64,000 nucleotides of DNA from Cerrena zonata (lineage: Eukaryota > Basidiomycota > Agaricomycetes > Polyporales > Cerrenaceae): the NCBI GenBank assembly GCA_038087015.1, contig JASBNA010000054.1, positions 186,001 through 250,000 of the forward strand, written 5' to 3'. Both the position numbers and the translations under genes were made by a program. The notes beneath the pieces were generated by a model. That model did not search any database, had not been told where the DNA came from, and saw nothing but the letters and a program-made list of their open reading frames with translations. This document shows positions 10,276 to 19,496 of this stretch, in pieces (position 1 is the first letter of the stretch; each line of letters opens with the position of its first letter).

Positions 10276-10399
10276 AAATAAAGAATTGTGCACCCCGTGC
10301 CTTGGCTATTATGGGAACATCGATAACGGACATATAACCATCAAACCACTTTTGAGCAGGCCCATACAGTAGTTGTTACTTTTCTTTCTAGTAGTAGCT

Positions 10400-12052
10400 A
10401 TGATTCTGAATCATCCACCGATAGACCCAAGTGTATTTAGTTTTTTAAACACTTCCAGTAATAACTCTAACTCCAGTACTAATAATTCGAGTGCCAATAC
10501 TAATATTGATATGGATTTAAATGAACTAGCTTGGAATAATGTTAATGTACCACCACCGGTATCATCGACCACGGTTAACTCTGACTCGCTTAATTTGAAT
10601 GGAGAGATTTTTTTCAATCAGAATAATCAACTAACCAATGCCGATATTGATGCTTTAACTGCTGATTTGAATTCATCAAGTAGTTCGACTTCTTTGCCCA
10701 ACACTTATCTGGATTTAAATACTTCGATTACTACTCCGGAATTTCCTTCTCCCAATAAAGTGTCCTACCATTATGCTTATAATGAACGACCAAATATCCG
10801 TCATAGTCATTCGTCGTCTTTCAGTTTACCTATTGATCAATTGAATCTACTTACTTTAAAACCTTTCCTGTCTTATTCTTCTAAATCGCCATCTCCAGAT
10901 GAACAACCACAAGCCGATTCGACTCCGGCCAGACCAACAAAAACTACTAATCATCGCCAATCAAAAAGTCAAGATTTTGATTTTTCAAATGCTACAATTA
11001 ATCCCCGTCAATTATTCACGGAATCAATTCCAGAATTAGAATCGTCCAAAACAAATAATGAGATTCTTCCTCAATCAATTGCCATCAATTCTAATTCCGG
11101 AGGGTACGTCTTGCCTTCTTCCGTGTCGTCCCCTTCTTTATCTACTTTATTTAAACAAGTGAATAAACCCGCACCTCCCATAAGAAGTAATCGTCCCAGT
11201 GGTAAATCAAGATCGATTTCTTTGAGTTCGGGAGTAAATCAGCAGCCCAACCCCCACGATGAAAAATTCGATTTTGTTATGAATGACGAATGTTTTAATG
11301 CCATTTCTTATTGGTTAAATAATACTTCTGAAGTTGTTAATAAAGAAGAAATCCCACCAATTCAACAAGAAGAACTGCTGGCAGAAATCTTAACTAATCC
11401 AACTGGAATGGTGAAGAATTCTCAATTCAAACGTCGTAATTCAATTCAAGTTTTATCTCAACCAATTCAACAATCTTTAGATTATGATATTAATAATTCA
11501 ATCACCTATAATTCTGCTGGTCAGAAAAGAAAACGTAGAAAATCTTTCAATTATGAAATGATGGTTCCTCCTCCTTTAATTCATCGTGGTTCTTCAACAA
11601 CAAATACTCCTTTAAGTAGTGCCAATTCAACAACTTCTTTATCTTCTTTATTACCAAATTCCCCAAATAAAGATGTTCATTGGTCAAATTCTCCTTCTAT
11701 TTTACAAAATCAAAAATTCGACCATATTCCAACGTCTTTAACCGAAAATATCAAAGAAGAACAAGAAGTTAAACATGATGATGATGATGATAGTCCAAAA
11801 CCTTTCCCCTGTGCTGATTGTACTAAAGTTTTCAAAAGAAGTGAACATTTAAAAAGACATATAAGATCAGTCCATTCGAATATTAGACCTTTCCACTGTA
11901 AATACTGTGAGAAAAAATTCTCCAGATCAGATAATTTGGCTCAACATTTGAAAACTCATTATAAAACTGATGAATTCGGTAATACTACAATTATTTATGG
12001 CAATCCCAATATCAATGGCCGTGGTGGAAGAAGAAAATCAAAACCTACTTGA
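10400..12052 (+). CDS. C2H2 zinc-finger transcription factor, Msn2/Msn4 type
   Basis: The 550-residue protein ends with two tandem C2H2 fingers. Finger 1 begins at Cys471 ([22 protein letters not shown]) and finger 2 reads [21 protein letters not shown]. The RSEHLKRH and RSDNLAQH helices are those of Msn2/Msn4, which bind the stress response element AGGGG. The long N-terminal part is Asn/Ser/Pro-rich and presumably disordered. A short conserved-looking segment [19 protein letters not shown] (about 292-310) may be an activation motif. CTG-clade yeasts have two such factors (Msn4, Mnl1) and I cannot decide between them. Start at the ATG at 10400; the frame continues nine codons upstream only to a TTG. 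Confidence 0.85.
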   Translation: MILNHPPIDPSVFSFLNTSSNNSNSSTNNSSANTNIDMDLNELAWNNVNVPPPVSSTTVNSDSLNLNGEIFFNQNNQLTNADIDALTADLNSSSSSTSLPNTYLDLNTSITTPEFPSPNKVSYHYAYNERPNIRHSHSSSFSLPIDQLNLLTLKPFLSYSSKSPSPDEQPQADSTPARPTKTTNHRQSKSQDFDFSNATINPRQLFTESIPELESSKTNNEILPQSIAINSNSGGYVLPSSVSSPSLSTLFKQVNKPAPPIRSNRPSGKSRSISLSSGVNQQPNPHDEKFDFVMNDECFNAISYWLNNTSEVVNKEEIPPIQQEELLAEILTNPTGMVKNSQFKRRNSIQVLSQPIQQSLDYDINNSITYNSAGQKRKRRKSFNYEMMVPPPLIHRGSSTTNTPLSSANSTTSLSSLLPNSPNKDVHWSNSPSILQNQKFDHIPTSLTENIKEEQEVKHDDDDDSPKPFPCADCTKVFKRSEHLKRHIRSVHSNIRPFHCKYCEKKFSRSDNLAQHLKTHYKTDEFGNTTIIYGNPNINGRGGRRKSKPT

Positions 12053-12689
12053 ATTTGTTTTCTTTTCTATTTTTTTTCTCTTTATTTCTCTTCTATTTAT
12101 TCTCTCGATGTTTTGCGTATTCTTTAGGCATTGGTTGTCACCTCTTTATAGTTTCTTCAATATATGGATTATGAATGCTTATACCCTTTGTATTGGTGTT
12201 TCCTAATTAGGACTCGCAACAAGCATGGGTGCACGACCCTGGCTGTTTCATGACCCTAATACTACTACTACTACCAATAATACTACTACTACTATACCAA
12301 TACTACTGCTAAGGCTAATACTAGTACTAGTACTAGTACTAACACTGGTACTTGGGCTAATAGTGAATACTGGCAAATGAACTCGAGAAAAACGAAAAGT
12401 TCAGGTGAAATTTACGAGTCTTCATACTCATTGAATTTTCAGGTTAAAATTGGCAGTAGAAGATTACATGACAGTAGAATCCTCGTATTTCACTTGGTCA
12501 TTGAACAAACAGTATTTTGTAACTCATGGATATTGTTCTTTTACCGTTTTAAAATTTATCTCCATGTAGAATTCCACCCTTTGCTCACTTAATTTAGAAA
12601 TATCAATTTCATTTTTGGGCCATTTTTTCTCCCTCTATTTTGCTACTTCTTCTTCTTCTACTTCTCTTCTTTAATCTATTGGGTTAAGA
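12053..12689. other. Intergenic region with TAC and CTAGTA microsatellites
   Basis: This region covers the 3' flank of the zinc-finger gene and the EIS1 promoter. It carries triplet repeats of TAC/AAT type and a CTAGTA hexamer run between about 12260 and 12350. A pyrimidine-rich stretch (about 12600-12675) precedes the EIS1 ATG, as is common in yeast promoters. The short frames have no recognisable content. Confidence 0.5.
12262..12345. repeat. TAC-triplet and CTAGTA hexamer microsatellite
   Basis: Runs of TAC triplets are followed by ACTAGT-type hexamers repeated about four times. The tract is intergenic. Confidence 0.8.
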
Positions 12690-15068
12690 ATGTCTCGCTC
12701 TATCTATCAAAGCAATGGTAAGCCATTGTCTCAGCAGGCAATCTATCAACAAAAATTAAAACAAGGTATCTTCAATTCTCCGGGAGCTCCCTCGGTAGGG
12801 GTTAATTCTCTGGCTTCGGATACTGCAGCTTTATTGGCAGCTTCTGCTGACTTGAATGTTAAACCTTCTTATGAACGAACCGTGGCTCCAGAGGCTCATG
12901 TTGCTGCCTTGGCAGCTAAAAAGGATACAATCAGCTCTTGGTCGAGAGAAAACCATGATCCTTGGGCAACTTCTGCTGCTTCTTCAGTTAAACCAGCTGG
13001 CTCGTTAACTTCTGAATCTTCTTATATTGCGGATTCTTCTTCGGTTAAGCATGGGGTTCCGGCCTATAGTAATGATGCTGTTTTCAAAATGGCCAGTGCT
13101 AATTCTACTTCCACGATGACTTCAAGAACTACTCCAGAAAAATTGGCCTCAAAACACGGTTTAGTTAGTAAAAATAAAAAGAATAACTCTTTTGATATTA
13201 ATAAAATCAATCAGCTCGCTAATAAGAACTCTGCCAAATCAATTCATTCTAGGTTTAACCCTGATTTAGACTATCGTCATGGTATTAAACATCAACAAAT
13301 TCATCCAACTGAATATTTAGATGTAAGTGAAGAAAAATTAGCTGCTGAATCGGCTGCTGCTTCTTTGAAACATGGTGGAGGTTATACTAATCTGGTCTCC
13401 TCTCAACCAAGACTGAAAACCTTCACCGCTGCTCAAGTTGTCGATGCTACTTTATTGGCTGCTGCTAGTGCAAAAGCAAATGATCGTTTAAAATCAATCA
13501 ATTCAACTACTCCTGCTGATTTTAAAAATCAAGCTCATCAATATGCAAAAGCTTTAACCATTGCTCAAAAAAACTCTGAAGAACGTATTAAAAATCAAAA
13601 CGCTGGTATGATAAATTTAGGTGGTGGATTATCGATGCCTCAAAGTAAATTGGATGAATTAGCTACTTTAATTGTTGGTCCTGTTCTTTCGGATATTGAT
13701 AATAAGGCTAAATTACAAAGAGAAACCGATTTAATCACTAAAGCTAAACACGAAGAATTAACTAAACAACATCAAAAGGCAAAAGAAGAAGAAATTGCTG
13801 CTAAAAATAAAGAAAAAGCTGATATTGCTCAAGCTAAACGTGAAAGAATTGATGCAAATGAAGTTAAAAAGAAGGAAGAAGATGGTAAATATGTTGAATA
13901 TCAAACCACCCGTAATACAGAAGTTGAAAATAAACAACAAGAATTTGAAGAATTAAAAGCAAAATACGCTCAAGAAAAAGATGATTTATTGAATGAAAAA
14001 CAAGATGCTTTAAACGAAATTGAATCTGAAGAAACTGAATTAATTAATGATCGTAAATCTGAATTGAATGATTTACAAAAGGAGAAAGATGAAATTTTAA
14101 AACCAATTTTAGCTGAGTTGGAAGAAGAAACCACTAAATTAAATAATTTAACTGATGCTAAAGATGAATTAACTAATGAAGTTAATTCTGCAGAAACTTT
14201 AAATAAAGAATATACCACCAAATTAACTGATTTAGAAAATCAATTAAAACAATCAATTGCTGATATCGAACAATACACTGTTGATTTGGAAAACTCTAAT
14301 AAAAAACATGATGAAACTTCAAAAGAAGTTGATGAATTACATCAACGTTCAATTGATGAATTAGCTAAACATGAAGAATCACACAAAGCTTTAGATACAG
14401 AAATTGAATCTAAAACTAAAACAAAAGATGACCATTTGAAAAATAAAGCTGACAAAAAGCAAGAAATTTTATCTCATCTCGATGATCGTGTTAAAGAAGA
14501 ACATCAAATCAATAAAGAATTACCAGATCATTTGAAGAAAACAATTGATGAAGATAAATTAAGAGATACCGGATCTCTTTTCACAATCGAAGAACCTTCA
14601 GTTAAAAATTTATCAATTTTAGATGCTGAAACAAAACGTGCTGAGCATATTGATACTAAATCAGATATTGCCTTTGCAGTTCATGGTAATTCAGCTCCAT
14701 CAAATAAAAATTCAAATCAAACTAAAGCTAGAACTGGTGAGCATTCTTCCACTGATCAAGAAGCTAAAAAATTAAAACTGGAACCTGCTTTAACTAGTTC
14801 TCCACCTTCTACTTCTCCTAAAAAGAGATCTATTCGTAATAAAATTACTGGTTTTTTCGGTTCTCCAAAATCAAGTCCAACAAAGGCAAAGTTTGATGAG
14901 CTGCCTAAAAAACAACCTGCACCAACTAAAACCAATACTGGTGGAGTAACCAGTGAAAATGACAGTAAAGATCGTTCAAACCTGGAAGTAAGCAATGGAG
15001 AATTCGATGATGAAATCTCAATTGACGAAGATAAAAACAAAGGTGGAGTTTTCAAAGAAGAAATTTAA
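12690..15068 (+). CDS. EIS1: Eisosome protein Eis1
   Basis: Eis1 is a structural component needed for eisosome assembly, the furrow-like domains of the fungal plasma membrane. The 792-residue protein begins with the family's N-terminal block (QSNGKPLSQQAIYQQKLKQGIFNSPG, then VNSxASDTAALLAAS). The KHG motif recurs (KHGVPAYS, KHGLVS, IKHQQIH, KHGGGYTN). MINLGGGLSMPQSKLDELATLIVGPVLSDI (about 308-340) matches the conserved core. A very long charged coiled coil follows (about 340-630), and a Ser/Pro/Lys-rich tail ends acidic. Length is close to the S. cerevisiae protein. Upstream lies a pyrimidine-rich promoter. Confidence 0.9.
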   Translation: MSRSIYQSNGKPLSQQAIYQQKLKQGIFNSPGAPSVGVNSLASDTAALLAASADLNVKPSYERTVAPEAHVAALAAKKDTISSWSRENHDPWATSAASSVKPAGSLTSESSYIADSSSVKHGVPAYSNDAVFKMASANSTSTMTSRTTPEKLASKHGLVSKNKKNNSFDINKINQLANKNSAKSIHSRFNPDLDYRHGIKHQQIHPTEYLDVSEEKLAAESAAASLKHGGGYTNLVSSQPRLKTFTAAQVVDATLLAAASAKANDRLKSINSTTPADFKNQAHQYAKALTIAQKNSEERIKNQNAGMINLGGGLSMPQSKLDELATLIVGPVLSDIDNKAKLQRETDLITKAKHEELTKQHQKAKEEEIAAKNKEKADIAQAKRERIDANEVKKKEEDGKYVEYQTTRNTEVENKQQEFEELKAKYAQEKDDLLNEKQDALNEIESEETELINDRKSELNDLQKEKDEILKPILAELEEETTKLNNLTDAKDELTNEVNSAETLNKEYTTKLTDLENQLKQSIADIEQYTVDLENSNKKHDETSKEVDELHQRSIDELAKHEESHKALDTEIESKTKTKDDHLKNKADKKQEILSHLDDRVKEEHQINKELPDHLKKTIDEDKLRDTGSLFTIEEPSVKNLSILDAETKRAEHIDTKSDIAFAVHGNSAPSNKNSNQTKARTGEHSSTDQEAKKLKLEPALTSSPPSTSPKKRSIRNKITGFFGSPKSSPTKAKFDELPKKQPAPTKTNTGGVTSENDSKDRSNLEVSNGEFDDEISIDEDKNKGGVFKEEI

Positions 15069-15414
15069 TTAATCCTGTTTTCTACTTTTTCATTTTCCTG
15101 TATTATTCATTTATTTTCAATTCATATCTGTTCTTTTCCACCCTTTCTTTTTTTTTTTTTGACTGTGTTTTTCTCCCTACGACTTTATATCGATGTTTAA
15201 TCAGACCTATTAACAATTTGTTTCAATTTACTGTGTTTCAAAGAACTTGTATTTGATGTACGTCTTTAATTTATATTAGTGTAGTAATTTTGCGACTGAA
15301 AATTTCAACTGAAAATTTAGACTTGACCCATCACTCTTTTACCTCCGGTTTAAACATTTATCGATAAAAAATCCCCGTTGGGTATACCTGTTCTCTCTTG
15401 ATTATAGATATACC
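15069..15414. other. EIS1-AIM11 intergenic region, nothing further seen
   Basis: About 350 bases of AT-rich sequence with a T-run (15150-15160) form the EIS1 3' flank and AIM11 promoter. I see no gene or clear site. Confidence 0.5.
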
Positions 15415-15957
15415 ATGGCTCTTACCACGCCTCAGTCTGCCGAAGTAGCTGAACCAAATGCTGCTAATAGGCTATTGAGAAAGTTCAACTTCAAGCTAGC
15501 ATACGCTTCCGAAGAATACAAAACTCGTCGTAAACAGCAAATGGTGCTATTTATGACTTCGGCTGCTATGACCATCTTTGCTGCAAGATTTGCTTATAAG
15601 TCCACCATAACCAGACAATACGTACCTACCTTATTCCAAGGAAACCATTCTCCACCTTTAAGTTACAATTTCACCACCGACGCTGCAGTGGCCGTGGGCA
15701 CCGGTACCTTATTATGTGGGAGTGTCAGCAGCATGATGATATTCGGCAGTTGTTGGATCATGGATGTGTCAAACTTCAAAGAATTCGGTTGGAGGATGAA
15801 ATCGATACTAGGAGGATGGGAAAAACAGAAAGAATTAGCAGCCATGCCCATGGACGAAGAAAGTGCCATGATCCAAGACGGGTTGAATGACATTTTAGAA
15901 GGCAAATATGACGATTTGGACGAGTTAAGCAATGATTTGGATACACCTGATAAATAA
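15415..15957 (+). CDS. AIM11: Mitochondrial membrane protein Aim11
   Basis: Aim11 is a fungal mitochondrial protein of unknown activity whose loss raises mitochondrial genome loss in S. cerevisiae. The 180-residue protein has two hydrophobic segments, about 43-60 ([19 protein letters not shown]) and 92-118 ([27 protein letters not shown]). They are separated by a conserved loop with [20 protein letters not shown]. The soluble C-terminus is acidic. The segment [12 protein letters not shown] before the first helix is typical of the family. Length agrees with fungal orthologues (about 140-180). Confidence 0.85.
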   Translation: MALTTPQSAEVAEPNAANRLLRKFNFKLAYASEEYKTRRKQQMVLFMTSAAMTIFAARFAYKSTITRQYVPTLFQGNHSPPLSYNFTTDAAVAVGTGTLLCGSVSSMMIFGSCWIMDVSNFKEFGWRMKSILGGWEKQKELAAMPMDEESAMIQDGLNDILEGKYDDLDELSNDLDTPDK

Positions 15958-15987
15958 CCTATATAACCTCTGTATATACGAATGAAA

Positions 15988-16021
15988 CCCTCCGTACATC
16001 AGGAAGTGCACCCGTGCACCG
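15988..16021. promoter_or_regulatory. Candidate Rap1-like sites upstream of CSE4
   Basis: CCTCCGTACATC (15989-16000) and GTGCACCCGTGCACCG (16006-16021) lie about 150-175 bases before the CSE4 ATG. Both resemble the Rap1 consensus and recur elsewhere in the window. The function is inferred from motif shape and position. Confidence 0.4.
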
Positions 16022-16162
16022 AGTAACTTGAGATGGCTGGAGGAAAAAAAAAGCCAATTTAACCCTTTAGGGAATAAACGAATATAGCAGTTGATATAAT
16101 TTATAAACAAGTAGAGAACCTTTAGATCCACAAGTTCTTTGAGAGAAACCGAACAATTGAGT

Positions 16163-16690
16163 ATGGCCAGGATATCAGCACCATCGAGTAACAGACAACG
16201 ACCCTCGTCGTCGTCCGCATTGAGAAGACACCAGGAATTACAAGAACAAGCCAGATTGGGAGGATCACCATCAAGTGGTCGAAGTTCAGAAAGCAGAGAT
16301 CGAGTTACAAGTATACGAGAAACGGGATTATATCGAAATCAACCCGGAGATCCACCAGCTACAACGTCAAGTAGTCGGACCATACAAAAAAGAAGATATC
16401 GACCAGGTACTAAAGCATTAAGAGAAATTAGACAATTTCAAAAACTGGGAGATTTATTAATTAGAAAATTGCCCTTTGCAAGATTAGTGAAAGAAGTAGC
16501 AGAAAATTTCATTGGAACCGATTATGGTATAAGATGGCAGCTGAATGCGGTTTTGGCCTTACAAGAAGCTTGTGAAGCCTTCTTGGTTCATTTATTAGAA
16601 GATACTAATTTATGTGCAATCCATGCCAAAAGAGTTACTATAATGCAAAAAGATATTCAATTGGCTAGAAGAATTAGAGGCCAATTATAA
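16163..16690 (+). CDS. CSE4: Centromeric histone H3 variant Cse4 (CENP-A)
   Basis: Cse4 replaces histone H3 in centromeric nucleosomes and seeds the kinetochore. The 175-residue protein has a basic, Ser/Arg-rich tail ([18 protein letters not shown]) and a histone fold from about residue 80: [36 protein letters not shown], a CENP-A loop with GTDYGIRWQ, then [47 protein letters not shown] start at the ATG at 16163; the open frame reaches eight codons further only through TTG. The CTG at 16541-16543 (residue 127) stands where H3 and Cse4 have Ser, which is evidence for CTG-Ser decoding. Confidence 0.96.
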   Translation: MARISAPSSNRQRPSSSSALRRHQELQEQARLGGSPSSGRSSESRDRVTSIRETGLYRNQPGDPPATTSSSRTIQKRRYRPGTKALREIRQFQKLGDLLIRKLPFARLVKEVAENFIGTDYGIRWQLNAVLALQEACEAFLVHLLEDTNLCAIHAKRVTIMQKDIQLARRIRGQL

Positions 16691-17430
16691 AAATGTGTCA
16701 CACATTCCCGGAATTGTATATTGTATTGTATTCTTATCTTTGTATATTAATATAGCTTAATGTAATCGTTTATGTAATACTTTATGTAATTAAGTCTAAG
16801 ACTCGGTGGACAATCCAACGCGTTTCTTAATATGGGCTTCAAATATTATCCTCCAGATAAAGAAATTCAAACAGCCAGCCTCTTGAAATGGTGCTACAAA
16901 GTAATCACTCACATGGCACAAATGTCAATTCAGCTCGATGACATTTAGATCAAGTACAAAACTGGCCATCAGGTTCCTTATCGACGAATCAGTGGGTTTC
17001 CCTCGACTGCGTTTCGGAGCTAAATAATTAGCATATGCTAAACCAGATGCATTCTACTAAAGCAACTGTTTCTCAATGCTAATGGGTAACACCCCAAGGG
17101 TGGGGAGGACGATATTGTCATTTTTAAAACAAACTACAGAACAATACCTTAGTTTGCAAAAAAAAAAAAATATCCAGTTTGGCTAAGTTAGCCTTTATTA
17201 TATTCCTTTACACTGGCCCCTATATTTCTTTGTTTCAAAATCTACCTATTTATGTATATCTTGTTCCTCTGTATTTAGTAGCCCTCGCTCCTTGGATTAT
17301 GCCAGTGACCTGCCTCATTTTAATTTTTCATTTTGATCCTTTGACTGTTTAATTCTATATATATATAACCAGTTTTCTTTTCATGCCTTTTGACTAAACT
17401 CTCTTCTTTCCCAATTCTTTTCTTTCTGTT
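16691..17430. other. CSE4 3' flank and promoter of the next gene, nothing clear
   Basis: This 740-base stretch contains no credible frame and no tRNA-like B box that I can see. An A-run at about 17159-17170 and a TATATATATA element at about 17356-17367 precede the following gene and could be its core promoter. Confidence 0.45.
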
Positions 17431-19155
17431 ATGTCTGCCACAGTAACTTCGGGTTCCCGTACTGGTCCCTCAGGTAAGAGGAAAGTCGTATACAGACAGG
17501 ATCCTGATGGGGTTTTCCGAATGAAAAAGGAATTCACCGATGCTACCTCTATAGCTTCTTCTTCTCATAAACCTGAGCAGAATCAGTCTGGTCTTGAAGC
17601 TTTAAATAATGATAAGGATGAATTAATTGACTTATCTTATAAGTTTGTACCGGTTCCTAGACCCGCACCGGCCCCTGCCCCTGCCCCTGCGGACCCAGCA
17701 CCAGAGCCAGCAGCCCACCGGGCGGTTTCCCCCTGCTCGCCAGGCCCGGTCGCGCCAGCAGCGGTCGACCCGACTCGCCCCAGCTCGGCGGGCTCCAGCG
17801 CAGAACGCGAGCCTGGAGCCAAGTTTCCTAATCAGGAGACCGAGTCCCATCATCGCCCCAAGACCAAAAAGAACAAATCCAAAACAAAGCATAAACCCAA
17901 ATCAACCAAACGTCATTCATCATCGACTTCAGTTGAAACCCAGCAGGCATTAGAGCCTCCTCCTACCATCACTCCCGAATCCGAAGCTGAGTTTGCTCAT
18001 AAGTTGGCTGAAGCTCTTGAATCTGCTACCGAATCAGACTTGGAATCAGATTTTGAAAAAAATCACCCCGAAGTTCAACCAGAGATTATTGTTAAACCTA
18101 CTTTTTGGAATCGTTTGAGACTGAAAATGCCTGCCAATAGATTCGATCCTCCTAAATCTTTATCTGATCAACGTATCATCAGTTATGGTCTTGGGATACT
18201 TTCTGCATTTATACTTCAACGTCTTTCTCCTATTTTGGGACATTATGCCCTTATTTTATTTGATCTTTTGAAGATTATGATTCTTCTGGGGATAGTGGTT
18301 GGTGGTGTTTGTTGGTACGCTGGTCTTATCAAGTTATCTGATAATGTTTACATTAGTAATTTCATGGATAAGGTCCGGGCTAAAATTAATGGAGAATCTC
18401 CAAAACAAAAGGAAGCACCTGCAAGTGACTTGATGGAATATGACAGTGATGAGGAATCAGACGTTTCCTGGCCCGGTGCCAGCGATGACGACGACGACAG
18501 CGAAGAAGAAGAAATTGAAGAACAACCGGTTGCAAAACCAATTGTTGAACCCAAACCAGTGGCTCCTTCTAATATTTCACTTCCTCCTCCAACTGCTTCC
18601 TCCTCTGCAGCCTCAACCGTCCCACCACCTTCTCCTCCTAAATCGAAAAGGAGAGAATCACTCACTAGGGTAACTCCATTCGTGGCTCCTCCGCTTCATC
18701 ATCGTGCAAATACAACTCAACCCAATTCAACGAAGACCAACTTTCCTCAATTGAACCGTAACCACACCACCGAAGCTTATCAACGTCGCCACTCTAAAAC
18801 TGAACCTCCTCGTCGTGATCTGGCCCATAGTCTGGAACTGGGTGGTCGCCCAGCTGGCAGACGTCGTACTGGTAGTCACTCTCCAGTTAGACGTACTTCT
18901 CCTCATAAAAAATTACCTCCCCAACCAGAAGATTTACCCTTGGTTAATGAAATCAAGTTATATAGAGATGACCACTCTTTAGATGGTCTTGGAGTAAGCT
19001 ACGAGGACGATGACTTTGATACTGCTTTGAACTACAACAACGACTTACATTCAAACCGTCACGTAAACAGGCTGAACAGTACCATGAGCAAGAAGTCAGT
19101 CTTGGGTACTAGAGCCAACTATGAAACTTTTTTGGCTAATGCCGGTTCTGACTGA
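17431..19155 (+). CDS. Uncharacterised membrane protein with a Pro/Ala-rich insert
   Basis: I do not recognise this 574-residue protein. It has a polar N-terminus (GKRKVVYRQDPDGVFRMKKEF), then a proline/alanine-rich segment (about 76-132) coded by strikingly GC-rich DNA, then a Lys-rich stretch. Hydrophobic helices occupy about 250-300 (ISYGLGILSAFILQRLSPIL, then ALILFDLLKIMILLGIVVGGVCWYAGLI), preceded by PTFWNRLRLKMPANRFDPP. An acidic stretch (about 344-365) and a Ser/Pro/Arg-rich C-terminal tail follow. One or two membrane passes with long cytosolic tails suggest an organelle or plasma-membrane anchor. No catalytic motif is visible. Codon use away from the GC-rich insert resembles the neighbours, so it is probably a real gene. 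Confidence 0.75.
   Translation: MSATVTSGSRTGPSGKRKVVYRQDPDGVFRMKKEFTDATSIASSSHKPEQNQSGLEALNNDKDELIDLSYKFVPVPRPAPAPAPAPADPAPEPAAHRAVSPCSPGPVAPAAVDPTRPSSAGSSAEREPGAKFPNQETESHHRPKTKKNKSKTKHKPKSTKRHSSSTSVETQQALEPPPTITPESEAEFAHKLAEALESATESDLESDFEKNHPEVQPEIIVKPTFWNRLRLKMPANRFDPPKSLSDQRIISYGLGILSAFILQRLSPILGHYALILFDLLKIMILLGIVVGGVCWYAGLIKLSDNVYISNFMDKVRAKINGESPKQKEAPASDLMEYDSDEESDVSWPGASDDDDDSEEEEIEEQPVAKPIVEPKPVAPSNISLPPPTASSSAASTVPPPSPPKSKRRESLTRVTPFVAPPLHHRANTTQPNSTKTNFPQLNRNHTTEAYQRRHSKTEPPRRDLAHSLELGGRPAGRRRTGSHSPVRRTSPHKKLPPQPEDLPLVNEIKLYRDDHSLDGLGVSYEDDDFDTALNYNNDLHSNRHVNRLNSTMSKKSVLGTRANYETFLANAGSD
17659..17825 (+). repeat. GC-rich Pro/Ala-coding block inside the membrane-protein gene
   Basis: A block of roughly 165 bases is far richer in G and C than the surrounding gene and codes PAPAPAPA-type and mixed Pro/Ala/Ser/Arg sequence. 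CCTGCC-type repeats lie at its start (17670-17690). It is in frame and appears to be a low-complexity expansion. Confidence 0.7.
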
Positions 19156-19496
19156 TGTTTTGATACTTGGATTTTGCATAAACTCTTATATCCTTTCTTA
19201 TCTGTATAGCATTCTATTTTTTTTATCATTTATTTCTTCTACTTTGCATTATGGCATTTCTCTCTAATAGTCTATGAATATATTACGTCAATGGTGTTAC
19301 AATTGCCTGAGTATCTTCTAAGTATCTTCTAAGTATCTTCCAAGTATGGTCCAAAGTATGGCCATAATTGGTCGTGTCCGTTTTCCAACTTTTTGAGCCA
19401 AAATAAAAAAAAATTTAGACGTTTTTCAAAACATATAAACTCTGGTGTTGCACAAAGATTATCCTTATAACCCAACTTCCCCCATATTAGCACATC
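19156..19496. other. Intergenic region upstream of ARP9 with a short tandem repeat
   Basis: About 340 bases. The 11-base unit AAGTATCTTCT/C repeats three times around 19309-19345 (TAAGTATCTTC type). Otherwise the region is AT-rich and featureless; it serves as the ARP9 promoter. Confidence 0.5.

Larger units (their letters stand above)
9490..10399. other. Gene-free region with short tandem repeats and an A/T inverted repeat
   Basis: About 900 bases upstream of the zinc-finger gene hold no credible gene. They contain CCATCGCTATGC-like repeats (about 9826-9890), CCTGCTGGG repeats (about 10095-10150), and an A12/T8 inverted repeat (10236-10275). The composition is richer in GC than its neighbours. 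Long, repeat-bearing upstream regions are common for yeast stress regulators. Confidence 0.55.

Noticed and set aside
12171..12350. Mobile-element remnant around the TAC/CTAGTA repeats
   Set aside because: There are no terminal repeats, target duplications or transposase-like frames; simple slippage explains it.
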